Shown in pieces: positions 22,212-31,052 of a DNA stretch of 44,233 nt. The DNA comes from a virus: positions 1-44,233 of IMG/VR virus record IMGVR_UViG_3300044695_003148. One strand, 5' to 3'. Position numbers and translations under genes: made by a program. Position 1 is the first letter of the stretch. Each line of letters begins with the position of its first letter. The notes below the pieces were generated by a model, which saw nothing but the letters and a program-made list of their open reading frames with translations, had not been told where the DNA came from and searched no databases.

Positions 22212-22598
22212 CTAACTATTTAATCCGTTACCTCCTAGTGTAACTGCATTCATTTGAATTACCTCAGTACCATCTAAAGCTGTCCATACTGGATGTGGTG
22301 GTTCTACAGATACTGTTGTGGTTCCTCCTGACGTACATATTACAACACATACGTCTTCAGCTGCGTTTGCGTATGTTACAACATTAAATATCATACATTC
22401 GTAACAACTATCGTAGGTTGTGATTGCGGTATATGGTGGTGCTGGTGCGGGTCCTTGTTGTTCCCCAACAGTTCCACATATTACATCACCTGTTGATGAA
22501 CTAAATGAGATTACATCACCCTGATTTGGGTGAATTCCGTTATCTTCGACATCAACCTCGGTACCGTTTTGACAAAGAAATACACTATATGTTGCCAT
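22212..22598 (-). CDS. Cysteine-rich tail or fibre-type protein
   Basis: This 128-residue, beta-rich, Gly/Thr/Val-rich protein has Cys in at least five places (FLCQNG, VICGTV, DSCYECMIF, DVCVVICTS). Two segments appear duplicated in style, each running from a Cys-containing strand to a proline-rich loop (QGPAPAPPYTAITTY; VSVEPPHPVWTALDG). It looks like a small extracellular adhesin or a surface decoration protein. It is the first gene after a TATTTAT box and precedes the tagged gene. Which virion part it belongs to is not known. Confidence 0.65.
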   Translation of the reverse strand: MATYSVFLCQNGTEVDVEDNGIHPNQGDVISFSSSTGDVICGTVGEQQGPAPAPPYTAITTYDSCYECMIFNVVTYANAAEDVCVVICTSGGTTTVSVEPPHPVWTALDGTEVIQMNAVTLGGNGLNS

Positions 22599-22609
22599 AA
22601 TTTTTTATT

Positions 22610-22616
22610 ATAAATA
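22610..22616 (-). promoter_or_regulatory. TATTTAT box, candidate late promoter
   Basis: Minus-strand GATATTTATAATAA, 11 bases before the start of the Cys-rich gene. Confidence 0.5.
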
Positions 22617-22621
22617 TCCTA

Positions 22622-24088
22622 TTATTCTATTTTTTCATTAACAATTTGAAATTTTATTTGTCTTTTGTAAGTATTGACTTGTCCGGACGTTGTAACTTGT
22701 ATGTCAATGTAGTATTCGTTAGGTATTTTATCCCTCGTGTCAAAGATAAAGTAGTATTCATTTGGAGTTCTATTTAACTCAGTCCAATCCTGTACCGCAA
22801 CTTCAGTTTGACCTTCACGAACATATATACGGTATTTACCATCAATATTTGGTAATTGTTTGTTTGTGGTATAAGCCTCTTTAATTATAACACCAACTTT
22901 TCTAATATCCGAGTTTATTATTTTTTCATTTTGTTTAATTCCGTAATAGTTAAATCCATATTGTGATGGGTCATTTGTGTTTGTACCAATTTGAATTGAT
23001 TTCTTAATTGGGTAAATTGTGAACTCATTAATTTGGTTAGGTAAAGAAAACCCATTCAATTTAATGTCAGACCAAGTATCGGTAAACATACAAGGGGTTT
23101 TATATCCAATAAGTGCCGGTATTGTAATTTCATACACACCTTTTGTCCTTAAACAAGATTGTAAATTTATTAAACCAACGATCGGTATTCCAGAAGAATC
23201 ACTAATTGTTACTTTTGGAGCGTAATCCAAGTTTTTAAAATCACCATCCTCATATATATACAAATATAATTTGTTAACTTTTCCCAATGAAAAACTATTC
23301 CTGTTGTCAAGAATTAGATCGTCATAGGTAGTTTCAAGGTATGGCTCGTAAAACGTCTGTGTGTGTCTTGTAAAGAAACCTACGGAGTATGATCCGGTGG
23401 TTCCTGTTAAGTTCTCAACACCTGGAAGATAAGCAATCCCCCATCCAACAGGATTTACAATTCCACCAATTAATAAATTATTAATTTCTTGTGTCATATC
23501 AAACTCAATATTTTCATTACCAAATTCAAAATGTTGTATATCTACTATTGTTAAAGCTGAAAATGGGAACGTCCCTCCGTTGGTATTATCGTAAATACCC
23601 GGTTGTTCCCAATTATCTAATGTTGTCGTTTGGAACCAATTTGATGGTCTAACAGAATATTCTTTATTATACCCCAATTGTTCGGGAATATTATAATAAT
23701 CATACCCAACTCCCTCATCCCAATATTGTGGTTGATTAACGTCATAATTTTTTGGTGGAATTCTAAATAAGATTAAATCAAATGATGTTGCCCTTAATGA
23801 TCCATCCGGCATGCTTGTATTTAACAAATCTTTACTAAAATATGACGTGTTTGTCATTTTTAAGATGTGTTTCATATTATTCCCACATTCTGTTGAAATG
23901 ACTCCTGTTGATAATTTTTCTTTAAGCAACAGTAAGTCTAAATCAAAAATAAAACGAGAGTAACCGACTGGGGTTGATAGACCACCATCACCATAATAAA
24001 GTTGAACTACGGGATTTCTACCAGTATTTACATAACTATTATAAACAATAGTGTTGTTTCTATTGAAGTAAGAATTATTAGTTGACAT
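22622..24088 (-). CDS. Putative baseplate or tail structural protein
   Basis: This 488-residue protein is Asn/Tyr/Thr-rich and mostly beta. Its N-terminal region (NRNNTIVYNSYVNTGRNPVV; YSRFIFDLDLLLLKEKLSTG) looks like a DNRLRE-type or jelly-roll sandwich. An all-beta middle follows, and the last 100 residues (DIRKVGVIIKEAYTTNKQLP; EYYFIFDTRDKIPNEYYIDI) resemble an immunoglobulin-like domain. It lies directly downstream of the gp5-like hub gene with its own promoter-like box, so it is probably a tail, baseplate or fibre subunit. The family is not identified. Confidence 0.7.
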   Translation of the reverse strand: MSTNNSYFNRNNTIVYNSYVNTGRNPVVQLYYGDGGLSTPVGYSRFIFDLDLLLLKEKLSTGVISTECGNNMKHILKMTNTSYFSKDLLNTSMPDGSLRATSFDLILFRIPPKNYDVNQPQYWDEGVGYDYYNIPEQLGYNKEYSVRPSNWFQTTTLDNWEQPGIYDNTNGGTFPFSALTIVDIQHFEFGNENIEFDMTQEINNLLIGGIVNPVGWGIAYLPGVENLTGTTGSYSVGFFTRHTQTFYEPYLETTYDDLILDNRNSFSLGKVNKLYLYIYEDGDFKNLDYAPKVTISDSSGIPIVGLINLQSCLRTKGVYEITIPALIGYKTPCMFTDTWSDIKLNGFSLPNQINEFTIYPIKKSIQIGTNTNDPSQYGFNYYGIKQNEKIINSDIRKVGVIIKEAYTTNKQLPNIDGKYRIYVREGQTEVAVQDWTELNRTPNEYYFIFDTRDKIPNEYYIDIQVTTSGQVNTYKRQIKFQIVNEKIE

Positions 24089-24101
24089 TTATGTTTTTAT
24101 T

Positions 24102-24108
24102 ATAAATA
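24102..24108 (-). promoter_or_regulatory. TATTTAT box, candidate late promoter
   Basis: Minus-strand GATATTTATAATAA, 13 bases before the start at 24088 and immediately downstream of the hub gene stop. Confidence 0.5.
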
Positions 24109-25653
24109 TCAATTAATTCGAATATATTGATTAAGAATTGAATTATCAGCATCTTGTAGGATTTTGTTTATCTGACTCAACTCCGTACCATCAACCCCTA
24201 TTGGGATTGGCGCTTCATTTATATTATGAACATGCGAGGATAAAAACTTAACAATTAGTGTTAATAGTTTCATTAACTCATCCCCCCTAACCATAGGATC
24301 TGTATTTTGAAGTATGTTATCGGTAAAATACGGTTGATCAATACCATATAAAGTTTCTTTTGGTTCTAAAGTAATTTTAGATTTTGACGGAATGTCCGAT
24401 TTGTGAGATAATAAATAAACAAAATCCGCACCTATTGTCCCATAAGAAACTGGTGTTGGGGTGAACACACTTTGTTTTAAAGTTGAGGTTTCCAATGTTA
24501 ATTGTTGTCCAATAATATTCTTATCCCAAACAAGAACATTACCAGATTGTTCGTCAGATGGTAACAATTTAATTTTTTTCTTGAAATTGGCAACCATATT
24601 ATAATCTGTTGATCCTGATGAATCTAACTTATCTATGTTACCCTTAGAGGGTCTAAAATAGAATGGAAATTGATTTTCAATGTTGGTATTGTTTTGTGGT
24701 GGGTATTGATCATATCCGTTAATATTGATTTTACCGTCATTAACGCCATTTATAAATTGGTTAATTATTTTAACCCCATCATCTAATGTTTTTCCGGTAA
24801 ATACTAAGGTATATTCTGGCGCTCCCTTATATTGGTCTAATGGTGTGTCCATTTCAATTACGGTTGATTGGGTTTCTGGTTTTGGTATTAATGAAAATAA
24901 TTTAACATTACCATCATAAAACGTTGATCCGGTTATACCTCCACCAATAGTATTACCCGTAATTGTGCCCTCATTGGTTATTTCCCACTCAATAAGTTTT
25001 TTAACTAATTTTGGTTTGTTTGAAAAAAACTTTTTAATAATGGGGTCTAATTCTTTTTTTTCTAAATCAAAGGTTGATATCTGTAAGAAACTTCTATTTT
25101 GTCTTGGTGTTGGTAGATTAAACCCATCGGTTTGAGTTTCAACATTTTTACCAGATCTTACTAAAACTTCATTTGTTTTAACAATAACATCTGCGGTGCC
25201 TCGACCCAATAACGCATTATCTCCTGGCTCTGGATATATTCCCCTAACTTCAGCTTTCGTTTCAGTACTAATACGATCTTTTAAATCGTTTGCTTGTTTT
25301 AAGAATGAACCACTAGTTAACATAGATTCGGCATTGTGCCAGTCTTCAAAACTATTGTTTTGTGGTCTTGTTATTGGCCCTTGAATATAGAATTTATTAT
25401 TATCTACTCTTTGTAGTTTGTTATAATAAAATATGTGGATATATTCATCAATTCTTGGAACCTGACTTATATAATAAGGTATTAATGGTAAATAAATTAA
25501 TGGGTCTCTTTGTGTCCAAATATCCTTTTCCTCGTTCCAATCCTGAGGTAGTAAATCGGCCTCAATTTCTGTAACAGGTACCGCCCTAACTCTACCCAAC
25601 ATTAATGGGTCTTGATTGTTAACTACGTAACCTTGAAATATTCCTTTACTCAT
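24109..25653 (-). CDS. Baseplate hub protein with gp5-type OB fold
   Basis: This 514-residue protein starts with a segment typical of T4 gp5, VgrG and phage baseplate V OB-fold domains: GYVVNNQDPLMLGRVRAVPV (8-27), an N-x-D-P-x-x-L-G-R-V-R motif. A strand PLIPYYISQVPRIDEYIHIF follows (55-74). No lysozyme motif (E-x8-D-x5-T) is visible, so it is not a lysozyme fusion like T4 gp5. Residues 150-400 are beta-rich and contain WEITNEGTITGNTIGGGITG, a Gly-rich repeat-like stretch. The C-terminus has KLLTLIVKFLSSHVHNINEA. Its expected role is to form the central tail-tip channel. The start overlaps the preceding gene by 8 bases. Confidence 0.8.
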   Translation of the reverse strand: MSKGIFQGYVVNNQDPLMLGRVRAVPVTEIEADLLPQDWNEEKDIWTQRDPLIYLPLIPYYISQVPRIDEYIHIFYYNKLQRVDNNKFYIQGPITRPQNNSFEDWHNAESMLTSGSFLKQANDLKDRISTETKAEVRGIYPEPGDNALLGRGTADVIVKTNEVLVRSGKNVETQTDGFNLPTPRQNRSFLQISTFDLEKKELDPIIKKFFSNKPKLVKKLIEWEITNEGTITGNTIGGGITGSTFYDGNVKLFSLIPKPETQSTVIEMDTPLDQYKGAPEYTLVFTGKTLDDGVKIINQFINGVNDGKININGYDQYPPQNNTNIENQFPFYFRPSKGNIDKLDSSGSTDYNMVANFKKKIKLLPSDEQSGNVLVWDKNIIGQQLTLETSTLKQSVFTPTPVSYGTIGADFVYLLSHKSDIPSKSKITLEPKETLYGIDQPYFTDNILQNTDPMVRGDELMKLLTLIVKFLSSHVHNINEAPIPIGVDGTELSQINKILQDADNSILNQYIRIN

Positions 25654-25885
25654 TTCCCTTTAATCTAGATGTATATTCTTTATGTAATAAATTATATGTG
25701 TTTTCTAATTTATCTAAATGGTGAGTCAATTTAATAACTGTATTTTTCGCCATTTCAAAATCCTCTTTAATAAAGTCCATAGCCAAGGTTAAATCTTTAT
25801 TAGATCTTTCTTTATGTTCTTTAATTATTTGTAAAATTTCAACTGATTTTACTTTTTTTTCGTTAATACTAAATGAACTTTCCAT
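25646..25885 (-). CDS. Small coiled-coil protein
   Basis: This 79-residue helical, charged protein (FSINEKKVKSVEILQIIKEH; LTLAMDFIKEDFEMAKNTVI) is predicted to form a coiled coil. It overlaps the genes on both sides (17 bases with the large gene upstream, 8 bases with the hub gene), so it is part of one translationally coupled group. The role is unknown; an assembly chaperone or tail-hub accessory protein is possible. Confidence 0.65.
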   Translation of the reverse strand: MESSFSINEKKVKSVEILQIIKEHKERSNKDLTLAMDFIKEDFEMAKNTVIKLTHHLDKLENTYNLLHKEYTSRLKGNE

Positions 25886-27791
25886 ATGCGTCTTTAGGTA
25901 TTGTTATTCCCGCAGGAGTAATGGTTAATGGTCCGATACCAATTGCAACTTTTCCATTTTCAGAAATTTCTTTATCATTACCATCAATCATTGCTTTTAT
26001 TGATGCTAAGAACTTATTAGGACTACCATCCGGCATTGGACCTGTTGGGACACCTATTTCTTGTAAATTATTTATCGTATTAAGAAATGATCTTGTTGGT
26101 GAATATCCATCAAGTAATTTTGATGACAATAACAAAGGTAATGGTAAATCACCGCCAGCGGCATTAATGGCATTTAATTTGTTCCTAACGGCCAAATTTA
26201 ATAGTTGTAATAATTCGTCCAAAATACTTTTACATTCTCTAAAATCTTTTACCGTTATGATTAAACCTGAGATTACCCCAACAATAGATAAAATCATTTG
26301 ATATTTCTTTTTTATTTTTTCTGTCGAAATATCCCCCAATAAAAGTTTAACTAATAGTTTAATTTCCTTTTTAAGTTCTTTGAATATCTCTTTGGTAAAA
26401 ATCGCACCTATCTTACTTACAAATTCAACAAAGAACGATCTAAATAATTTGGCAAAATCTTCCAAATTACTCACTAATTTAGAAAAAGGCTGGTTCAATA
26501 ATTCAGCAACAACCATTATTGGTAATACTGTTTTTGGGGAAAGAATTGTACTTATTAATGCCTTTACGAACTGCTCAAAAAATCCAGTATCTACAGACAA
26601 TTTAAAAGTATCACTAACCGCAGGATATATAATACCTAAGGCCGCATTTATTTCATTAATATCACTAGTGTCTTCATTAAATGTTAAATTATCTAACGCA
26701 GTTAAAAGAGCCTCAACATTAAGAGGTTCTTTAACCATATCACAATCTTGAAATTCAATAACACCCCTTTTAATATCCGAAGTTTTTTGTTCTATAATTC
26801 TTAAATCTAAATCTGTAAACTCAAAAAATGAATTATCAATATTGTCATTTTCTGAAAGTTTTGATACTCCTGAAACATCTATCTCTTTATTTGAGTCATA
26901 ACAAAGACCTAAAATTCTTTGCATAACTAATAATGATTTTTGTAATGACTCTAATTTTAAATTACCATCTCCTCTACCAAAAGAAATTGCTCCGGTAACA
27001 TAGTCAGATAAATTAGTAAAAAAAGTCTTATAATCTAAAATATCAACCGTTGAATAGTAGTCATTTAAAAATTCATCAATTACTGGTAAATTTTGTCTTG
27101 GTTTTAAATCAACTTTAAAAAAACTACCTTGTATTGGTTGTACAGTTATGGGATCAATATAACTTTCCACATAAGTCATATCAAATAAATTTTGAGCTGA
27201 TTCTCCTATGTAGTTCGCACCGGCCACAGCACTATATGGTTGGTTTAAGTTTTGAGTTCTTTGATATAACTCTCTATTCATTGAGAATGGATATTGGTTA
27301 TATGATATTGGTTTTTTTTCGTAATATAATTTACCTATCCTATCATCAGTTGCCAATTCTAAAGACCCTAATAAATCTACAGATTTTACCGGAACATAAA
27401 CCGTTTGATTAAATGTGTATAATTGAACCCCCTCACAAGAAAGAGCCTTTTTAACTGAATCAATTAATAATGGTTTAATTTGTGGTTTTAATGTCTTAAG
27501 TGAGTTTATGAATATTCTTTTGATTAACTTATCACTTTCTATTCCAGATCCCTTTAAATCTTTTAGTTGAGTTATTAATTCGTCTAAAAAAGTTTTACTA
27601 TTGGCCGTATGTTTTTTTCTTTTTTTTGTAAAATTAGAGAGTTGGTCAGACAAAAAATCGTTTGACGATTCTTGTGAACTTCCGGCTTTTTTCTTTAATT
27701 GATCATATTGGGTTTTATACTCCTTATATGATTTATATACGGAAGTTTTATTTGCCGATTTTTTTAATTCTTCATTTATATCAACTGCCAT
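25869..27791 (-). CDS. Large tail/baseplate-type structural protein
   Basis: This 640-residue protein begins with a Lys-rich coiled stretch (ANKTSVYKSYKEYKTQYDQL). It continues with ISYNQYPFSMNRELYQRTQN and a helical region (LKSLQKSLLVMQRILGL-like). A hydrophobic segment near 420-435 (TILSPKTVLPIMVVAELL) and another near 505-520 (MILSIVGVISGLIITV) could embed or interact with a membrane. The C-terminus ends in a Gly/Pro-rich tail. I recognise no family. Two membrane-like helices and its position upstream of the hub gene make a tape-measure, tail-tip or host-membrane-interacting role possible. Confidence 0.62.
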   Translation of the reverse strand: MAVDINEELKKSANKTSVYKSYKEYKTQYDQLKKKAGSSQESSNDFLSDQLSNFTKKRKKHTANSKTFLDELITQLKDLKGSGIESDKLIKRIFINSLKTLKPQIKPLLIDSVKKALSCEGVQLYTFNQTVYVPVKSVDLLGSLELATDDRIGKLYYEKKPISYNQYPFSMNRELYQRTQNLNQPYSAVAGANYIGESAQNLFDMTYVESYIDPITVQPIQGSFFKVDLKPRQNLPVIDEFLNDYYSTVDILDYKTFFTNLSDYVTGAISFGRGDGNLKLESLQKSLLVMQRILGLCYDSNKEIDVSGVSKLSENDNIDNSFFEFTDLDLRIIEQKTSDIKRGVIEFQDCDMVKEPLNVEALLTALDNLTFNEDTSDINEINAALGIIYPAVSDTFKLSVDTGFFEQFVKALISTILSPKTVLPIMVVAELLNQPFSKLVSNLEDFAKLFRSFFVEFVSKIGAIFTKEIFKELKKEIKLLVKLLLGDISTEKIKKKYQMILSIVGVISGLIITVKDFRECKSILDELLQLLNLAVRNKLNAINAAGGDLPLPLLLSSKLLDGYSPTRSFLNTINNLQEIGVPTGPMPDGSPNKFLASIKAMIDGNDKEISENGKVAIGIGPLTITPAGITIPKDAYGKFI

Positions 27792-27796
27792 ACAAC

Positions 27797-28168
27797 TTAT
27801 TTTTTCATTTTATATGTGTTGTCCCCACTAGCGTCTTTTCTAATTAAATTTTGAATTGTTTCATCATCCATCTCAAGGTCTGAAAGGTTAAAATCTTCTT
27901 CTTTTTCGGTATTTTTCTGCCACATCTGTGATTGTAGTTTAGAAAGAGTCAATTTTTTATCAACACAATCATTTATTATTTTTTGTTGTTTCTCAATCAC
28001 AGGACCAATAAGAGTCATATCTTCAGGTTCTTTCATCATTGTCAACATTTTGTTTTGAATTCTAATTGCAGTATTCCTTTGTTCCACAAGCTCATTGTAG
28101 ATTTCCTGCATTAAGGATAACATTGATTCTTTACTGAGATTTATTTCTTTCTTACGTGGTCTTGACAT
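27797..28168 (-). CDS. Helical hypothetical protein, 123 residues
   Basis: This is a mostly helical protein (NLSKESMLSLMQEIYNELVE; NTAIRIQNKMLTMMKEPEDM) with a Lys/Asp-rich C-terminus (DFNLSDLEMDDETIQNLIRK). It begins the tail transcript: a TATTTAT box lies 4 bases upstream of its ATG and 5 bases separate it from the large structural gene. No family is recognised. Confidence 0.65.
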   Translation of the reverse strand: MSRPRKKEINLSKESMLSLMQEIYNELVEQRNTAIRIQNKMLTMMKEPEDMTLIGPVIEKQQKIINDCVDKKLTLSKLQSQMWQKNTEKEEDFNLSDLEMDDETIQNLIRKDASGDNTYKMKK

Positions 28169-28172
28169 ATAT

Positions 28173-28179
28173 ATAAATA
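28173..28179 (-). promoter_or_regulatory. TATTTAT box, 4 bases from start codon
   Basis: Minus-strand TAATATTTATATATATG, box ending 4 bases before the ATG and directly after the sigma factor gene. It would separate the tail transcript from the upstream sigma and glycan operon. Confidence 0.5.
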
Positions 28180-28923
28180 TTATTTTTTTAAAATTTCTTG
28201 AACCAAATCAAAATATAATTTTTTATATTTTTTAATCATAGTTCTTATCTCCTTAGTTGATAGATTTGTCATTTCCCTAAGTTCAAATAAAATAATATTT
28301 TTATTAAACTTATTATTGTTTGTGTCCGGAAAAATTGTTCCGTAATTCTCAAACAAATCATATATTGCAGACCCTAATTTGTGCTCTTGTTCGTCACAAT
28401 CTTTTTGGTTTAAATTTTCCTTTAATCTTTGTAAAAATTTTTTAATAATATATTCAGAGTTTATTTCATCATTTTCTATAATATAGGATAATTCTGGCCT
28501 ATTTGATAAATCGGAAGATATATCTTCATAAGATATCTTTCTATTCATTTCTTTTTGATCTTTCATTATCTGACCCATAAGATAATTTTTACAAATAGTT
28601 CCAAAATATGAGTATGCTTTTTTTTCTTTTGAGGGCTTAAATTTGTCCATTTTTGTCATAAGAAAAGAATGTGTGTCGGCATGAATTTCTTCATAATTCA
28701 TGTCTTTCCTATATAGTTTATACCTTCTAATAATTGAAGATATCATCTTATCTAAAGGGTCTTTTAAGAACTCATTATATATTTTATTTCTTTCTCCGTT
28801 ACTTTCTGTAACTAAAAATAATCTAACTGCGTCCTCTTCTCGCACATCAAAATAATTATTTGTTGTTGGTTTTCTACCTTTCTTTTTCTTTTCTATGGTT
28901 GGATCAATCTCAAGTTCTATCAT
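28180..28923 (-). CDS. RNA polymerase sigma factor, T4 gp55-like
   Basis: This 247-residue protein contains a sigma-70 region 2-like core at about 60-130: NYEEIHADTHSFLMTKMDKF (76-95), then KPSKEKKAYSYFGTICKNYL (96-115), which matches the pattern of region 2.1-2.4 in short phage sigma factors. The second half is helical (LRQ-type, with IILFELREMTNLSTKEIRTM), possibly region 4-like. T4 gp55 is the late sigma factor and recognises a TATAAATA -10. Here the shared box before late genes is TATTTAT. The gene begins at the stop of the preceding GT gene (TAATG overlap) and lies next to the tail block it may activate. The exact fold assignment needs profile search. Confidence 0.75.
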   Translation of the reverse strand: MIELEIDPTIEKKKKGRKPTTNNYFDVREEDAVRLFLVTESNGERNKIYNEFLKDPLDKMISSIIRRYKLYRKDMNYEEIHADTHSFLMTKMDKFKPSKEKKAYSYFGTICKNYLMGQIMKDQKEMNRKISYEDISSDLSNRPELSYIIENDEINSEYIIKKFLQRLKENLNQKDCDEQEHKLGSAIYDLFENYGTIFPDTNNNKFNKNIILFELREMTNLSTKEIRTMIKKYKKLYFDLVQEILKK

Positions 28924-29729
28924 TAAGCATTTTGTGGTTCATAATTTATGTCCCTTTGGGTGGTAAAAAAACATTCTTTTTTTGCTGATTCTATCCAGAA
29001 TCTAGCTTCTTCTGAATCCATACTATTAGCACCATTTTTATAATTCCAAAAAATTGATCCTTCTCTTAAATTCATATGTTTGTAACCAATTTTTGGTATA
29101 GTTAAAATTTTTGCCGAATTATGTGTCATTCTTAAGAAAAGTTCATAACCAAACGTTAACTTTATATTTGATTTCATTTTACCAACTCTCTCATACATTT
29201 CTTTTTTAAAGACCATACCTGAAGTTTGGAAGTTTTGAAATGTTTGTAAAGTTTCGTTTGTTAAATACCCCATATCAGATGAAATATTTGCTGCGAATGT
29301 AGCCTCATTTGTAAACCCAGCAAAAACTAATTTATCATCAACATCAACCACAATTGGTAAAAAAGCGTCAATATCTTTATAGATGGACATATATTTATGT
29401 GCATTTTTAAACCAAATGTTTGAATACTCATCATCGAACTCTAAAATTGAACACCATTCTGATTTGGCTAATTCAACACCCCTATTAACTTGATTTGCGA
29501 AATTTGGATCCTCAGTCCAAGACTCGAGAACAACGGTCAATCCGCTAAAATCGTAGGCATTTAAATGGTTAGTTAAGTATGGTTCATCACCGTGAACAAT
29601 AATAAGCTCGTCCGCATTTTTATGTTGATGTTGTACGGATTGAATAGCTCTCGAAAAGAAGTCTTCAAAACCAATGGCTTTACCTGATTTTATAGGTAAT
29701 ATAACTGAAATTGTATTTTTATTTTCCAT
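28923..29729 (-). CDS. GT2-type glycosyltransferase
   Basis: This 268-residue GT-A glycosyltransferase has an N-terminal Rossmann-like start (ISVILPIKSG), the family stretch RAIQSVQHQHKNADELIIVH and an acidic cluster LEFDDEYSN (about 116-124) in place of D-x-D. Then come QTSGMVFKKEMYERVG and KLTFGYELFLRMTH, typical of the acceptor-side region of GT2 enzymes. Donor and acceptor sugar are unknown. It is the last glycosyltransferase of the operon and overlaps the sigma gene by 1 base. Confidence 0.8.
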   Translation of the reverse strand: MENKNTISVILPIKSGKAIGFEDFFSRAIQSVQHQHKNADELIIVHGDEPYLTNHLNAYDFSGLTVVLESWTEDPNFANQVNRGVELAKSEWCSILEFDDEYSNIWFKNAHKYMSIYKDIDAFLPIVVDVDDKLVFAGFTNEATFAANISSDMGYLTNETLQTFQNFQTSGMVFKKEMYERVGKMKSNIKLTFGYELFLRMTHNSAKILTIPKIGYKHMNLREGSIFWNYKNGANSMDSEEARFWIESAKKECFFTTQRDINYEPQNA

Positions 29730-29731
29730 AA

Positions 29732-30787
29732 TTAAATTGTTTCAAATTTAGATAGTTGATCTTCAAAAGAAGTAAGTCTTGTTGACATAAGGTTGTTAAA
29801 AAGGTCTGTAGTGTTTTTTTCAAAACTCGACAAAGAAGGTAAAGAATTTACAGTTTCTTCCATTTTACTATAAAGTTCTGGATTGATGTTATCCTCTAAC
29901 CAATTTTGTATAAAATCAGAAAGTACATCGTTCAATATTGTTTTATTGTTAATCCAAATACCATTATTTTCATCCATCCATTCAGGAACGATATCAGGAA
30001 CCAAACCAATAACAGGAATACCCATCTTCATTGACTCGAGTGGGAAAGTTCCGTAAGAACTTGATTGGTCAATCCAAATAGAAACAAAACTATCCTTCAT
30101 GGCTTCTGCGAATTCTTTTTCGGTTAAACCTCTTAAATCTCTAAAAGTAATCCATCTATATTGTGGGAACTTAGAGTAGAAAGTTTTTATAAGATTAACA
30201 GTATCTCTCTGATCTCTTGTATGAACATTAACAATTGTCTTGGGTGGAAATTCGGCTTTTTTGAAATTATCCGAAATTGATGGTTGTAAAACATCTACGG
30301 AGATTTGTCTCATGACACCATTTATATATTCTTTTTGTTTTTCTGAGGTTGTTATACATTTATGAAAACCTAATTGAGACCATGTTTGTCCTGGTTGTAA
30401 GGTCTCAAAAATATGGTCATATGCTTGACACAAAACAATTTTACCACAAGGTAATTTTGTAATTTGATCCATAATGAAACCATAAATTTCAGGAATAATA
30501 ATAAGGTCATCTGGAGATATCTCCAAATTTGTCCCGTCGATTGACGTATGCGGCAATTCCATATATTCCTCACCCATCCAATCAGAAACACCAAAATACT
30601 CTGGTTTCTCATGTAGAATAATAGGGTTATACCCATCTTTTTTTAATGCCATGGCCATCTCATAAATGTATCTTACGGATGCCTTCACATTTCCTTTAGT
30701 ATCTTGTACCACAAAATACAATCTTGATTTCTTTTCTTTCATGTTAGAAATCGACAATTCTAATTTTTGAATTTGTTCTTCGTTCAT
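29732..30787 (-). CDS. GT-B glycosyltransferase (GT4-like)
   Basis: This 351-residue protein has a GT-B architecture. The N-terminal domain has YIYEMAMALKKDGYNPIILH (40-59). The C-terminal domain has WITFRDLRGLTEKEFAEAMK (212-231) and an ESMKMGIPVIG segment (251-261) with Glu251, equivalent to the donor-phosphate-binding E-x7-E motif of GT4-like enzymes. Donor unknown. It is followed after 2 bases by the GT2 gene. Confidence 0.8.
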   Translation of the reverse strand: MNEEQIQKLELSISNMKEKKSRLYFVVQDTKGNVKASVRYIYEMAMALKKDGYNPIILHEKPEYFGVSDWMGEEYMELPHTSIDGTNLEISPDDLIIIPEIYGFIMDQITKLPCGKIVLCQAYDHIFETLQPGQTWSQLGFHKCITTSEKQKEYINGVMRQISVDVLQPSISDNFKKAEFPPKTIVNVHTRDQRDTVNLIKTFYSKFPQYRWITFRDLRGLTEKEFAEAMKDSFVSIWIDQSSSYGTFPLESMKMGIPVIGLVPDIVPEWMDENNGIWINNKTILNDVLSDFIQNWLEDNINPELYSKMEETVNSLPSLSSFEKNTTDLFNNLMSTRLTSFEDQLSKFETI

Positions 30788-30794
30788 ACTTAAA

Positions 30795-31052
30795 TTATAG
30801 TTTATTTATTATTTTTTTTACCAATAATGAATTGAATGCAATTTTAAATGGGATTGAAACTTCATTACTTTTCATCCCTAAATTCTCGTCAACAATCTCA
30901 TCTTCTGTTAATACAATATCTACCAACATTTTTATTAGTTCATATTTAACTAAATGAATTTGAGAATCACCACTCACACTTTTTAACTCTACCTCTTTAT
31001 CAACCTTATCGATATCAATGTAATAGTTTTGACCAAACGTACTAAACAACAT
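30795..31052 (-). CDS. Small hypothetical protein, 85 residues
   Basis: The start lies inside the end of the HAD gene (11-base overlap). The sequence has a beta-type start (MLFSTFGQNYYIDIDKVDKE), then a helical, acidic body (HLVKYELIKMLVDIVLTEDE) and a hydrophobic end. Function unknown. Confidence 0.6.
   Translation of the reverse strand: MLFSTFGQNYYIDIDKVDKEVELKSVSGDSQIHLVKYELIKMLVDIVLTEDEIVDENLGMKSNEVSIPFKIAFNSLLVKKIINKL

Noticed and set aside
24109-25653. Lysozyme domain in the gp5-like hub protein
   Set aside because: T4 gp5 has one, but no catalytic Glu/Asp/Thr arrangement was seen after the OB fold; I call only the hub domain.
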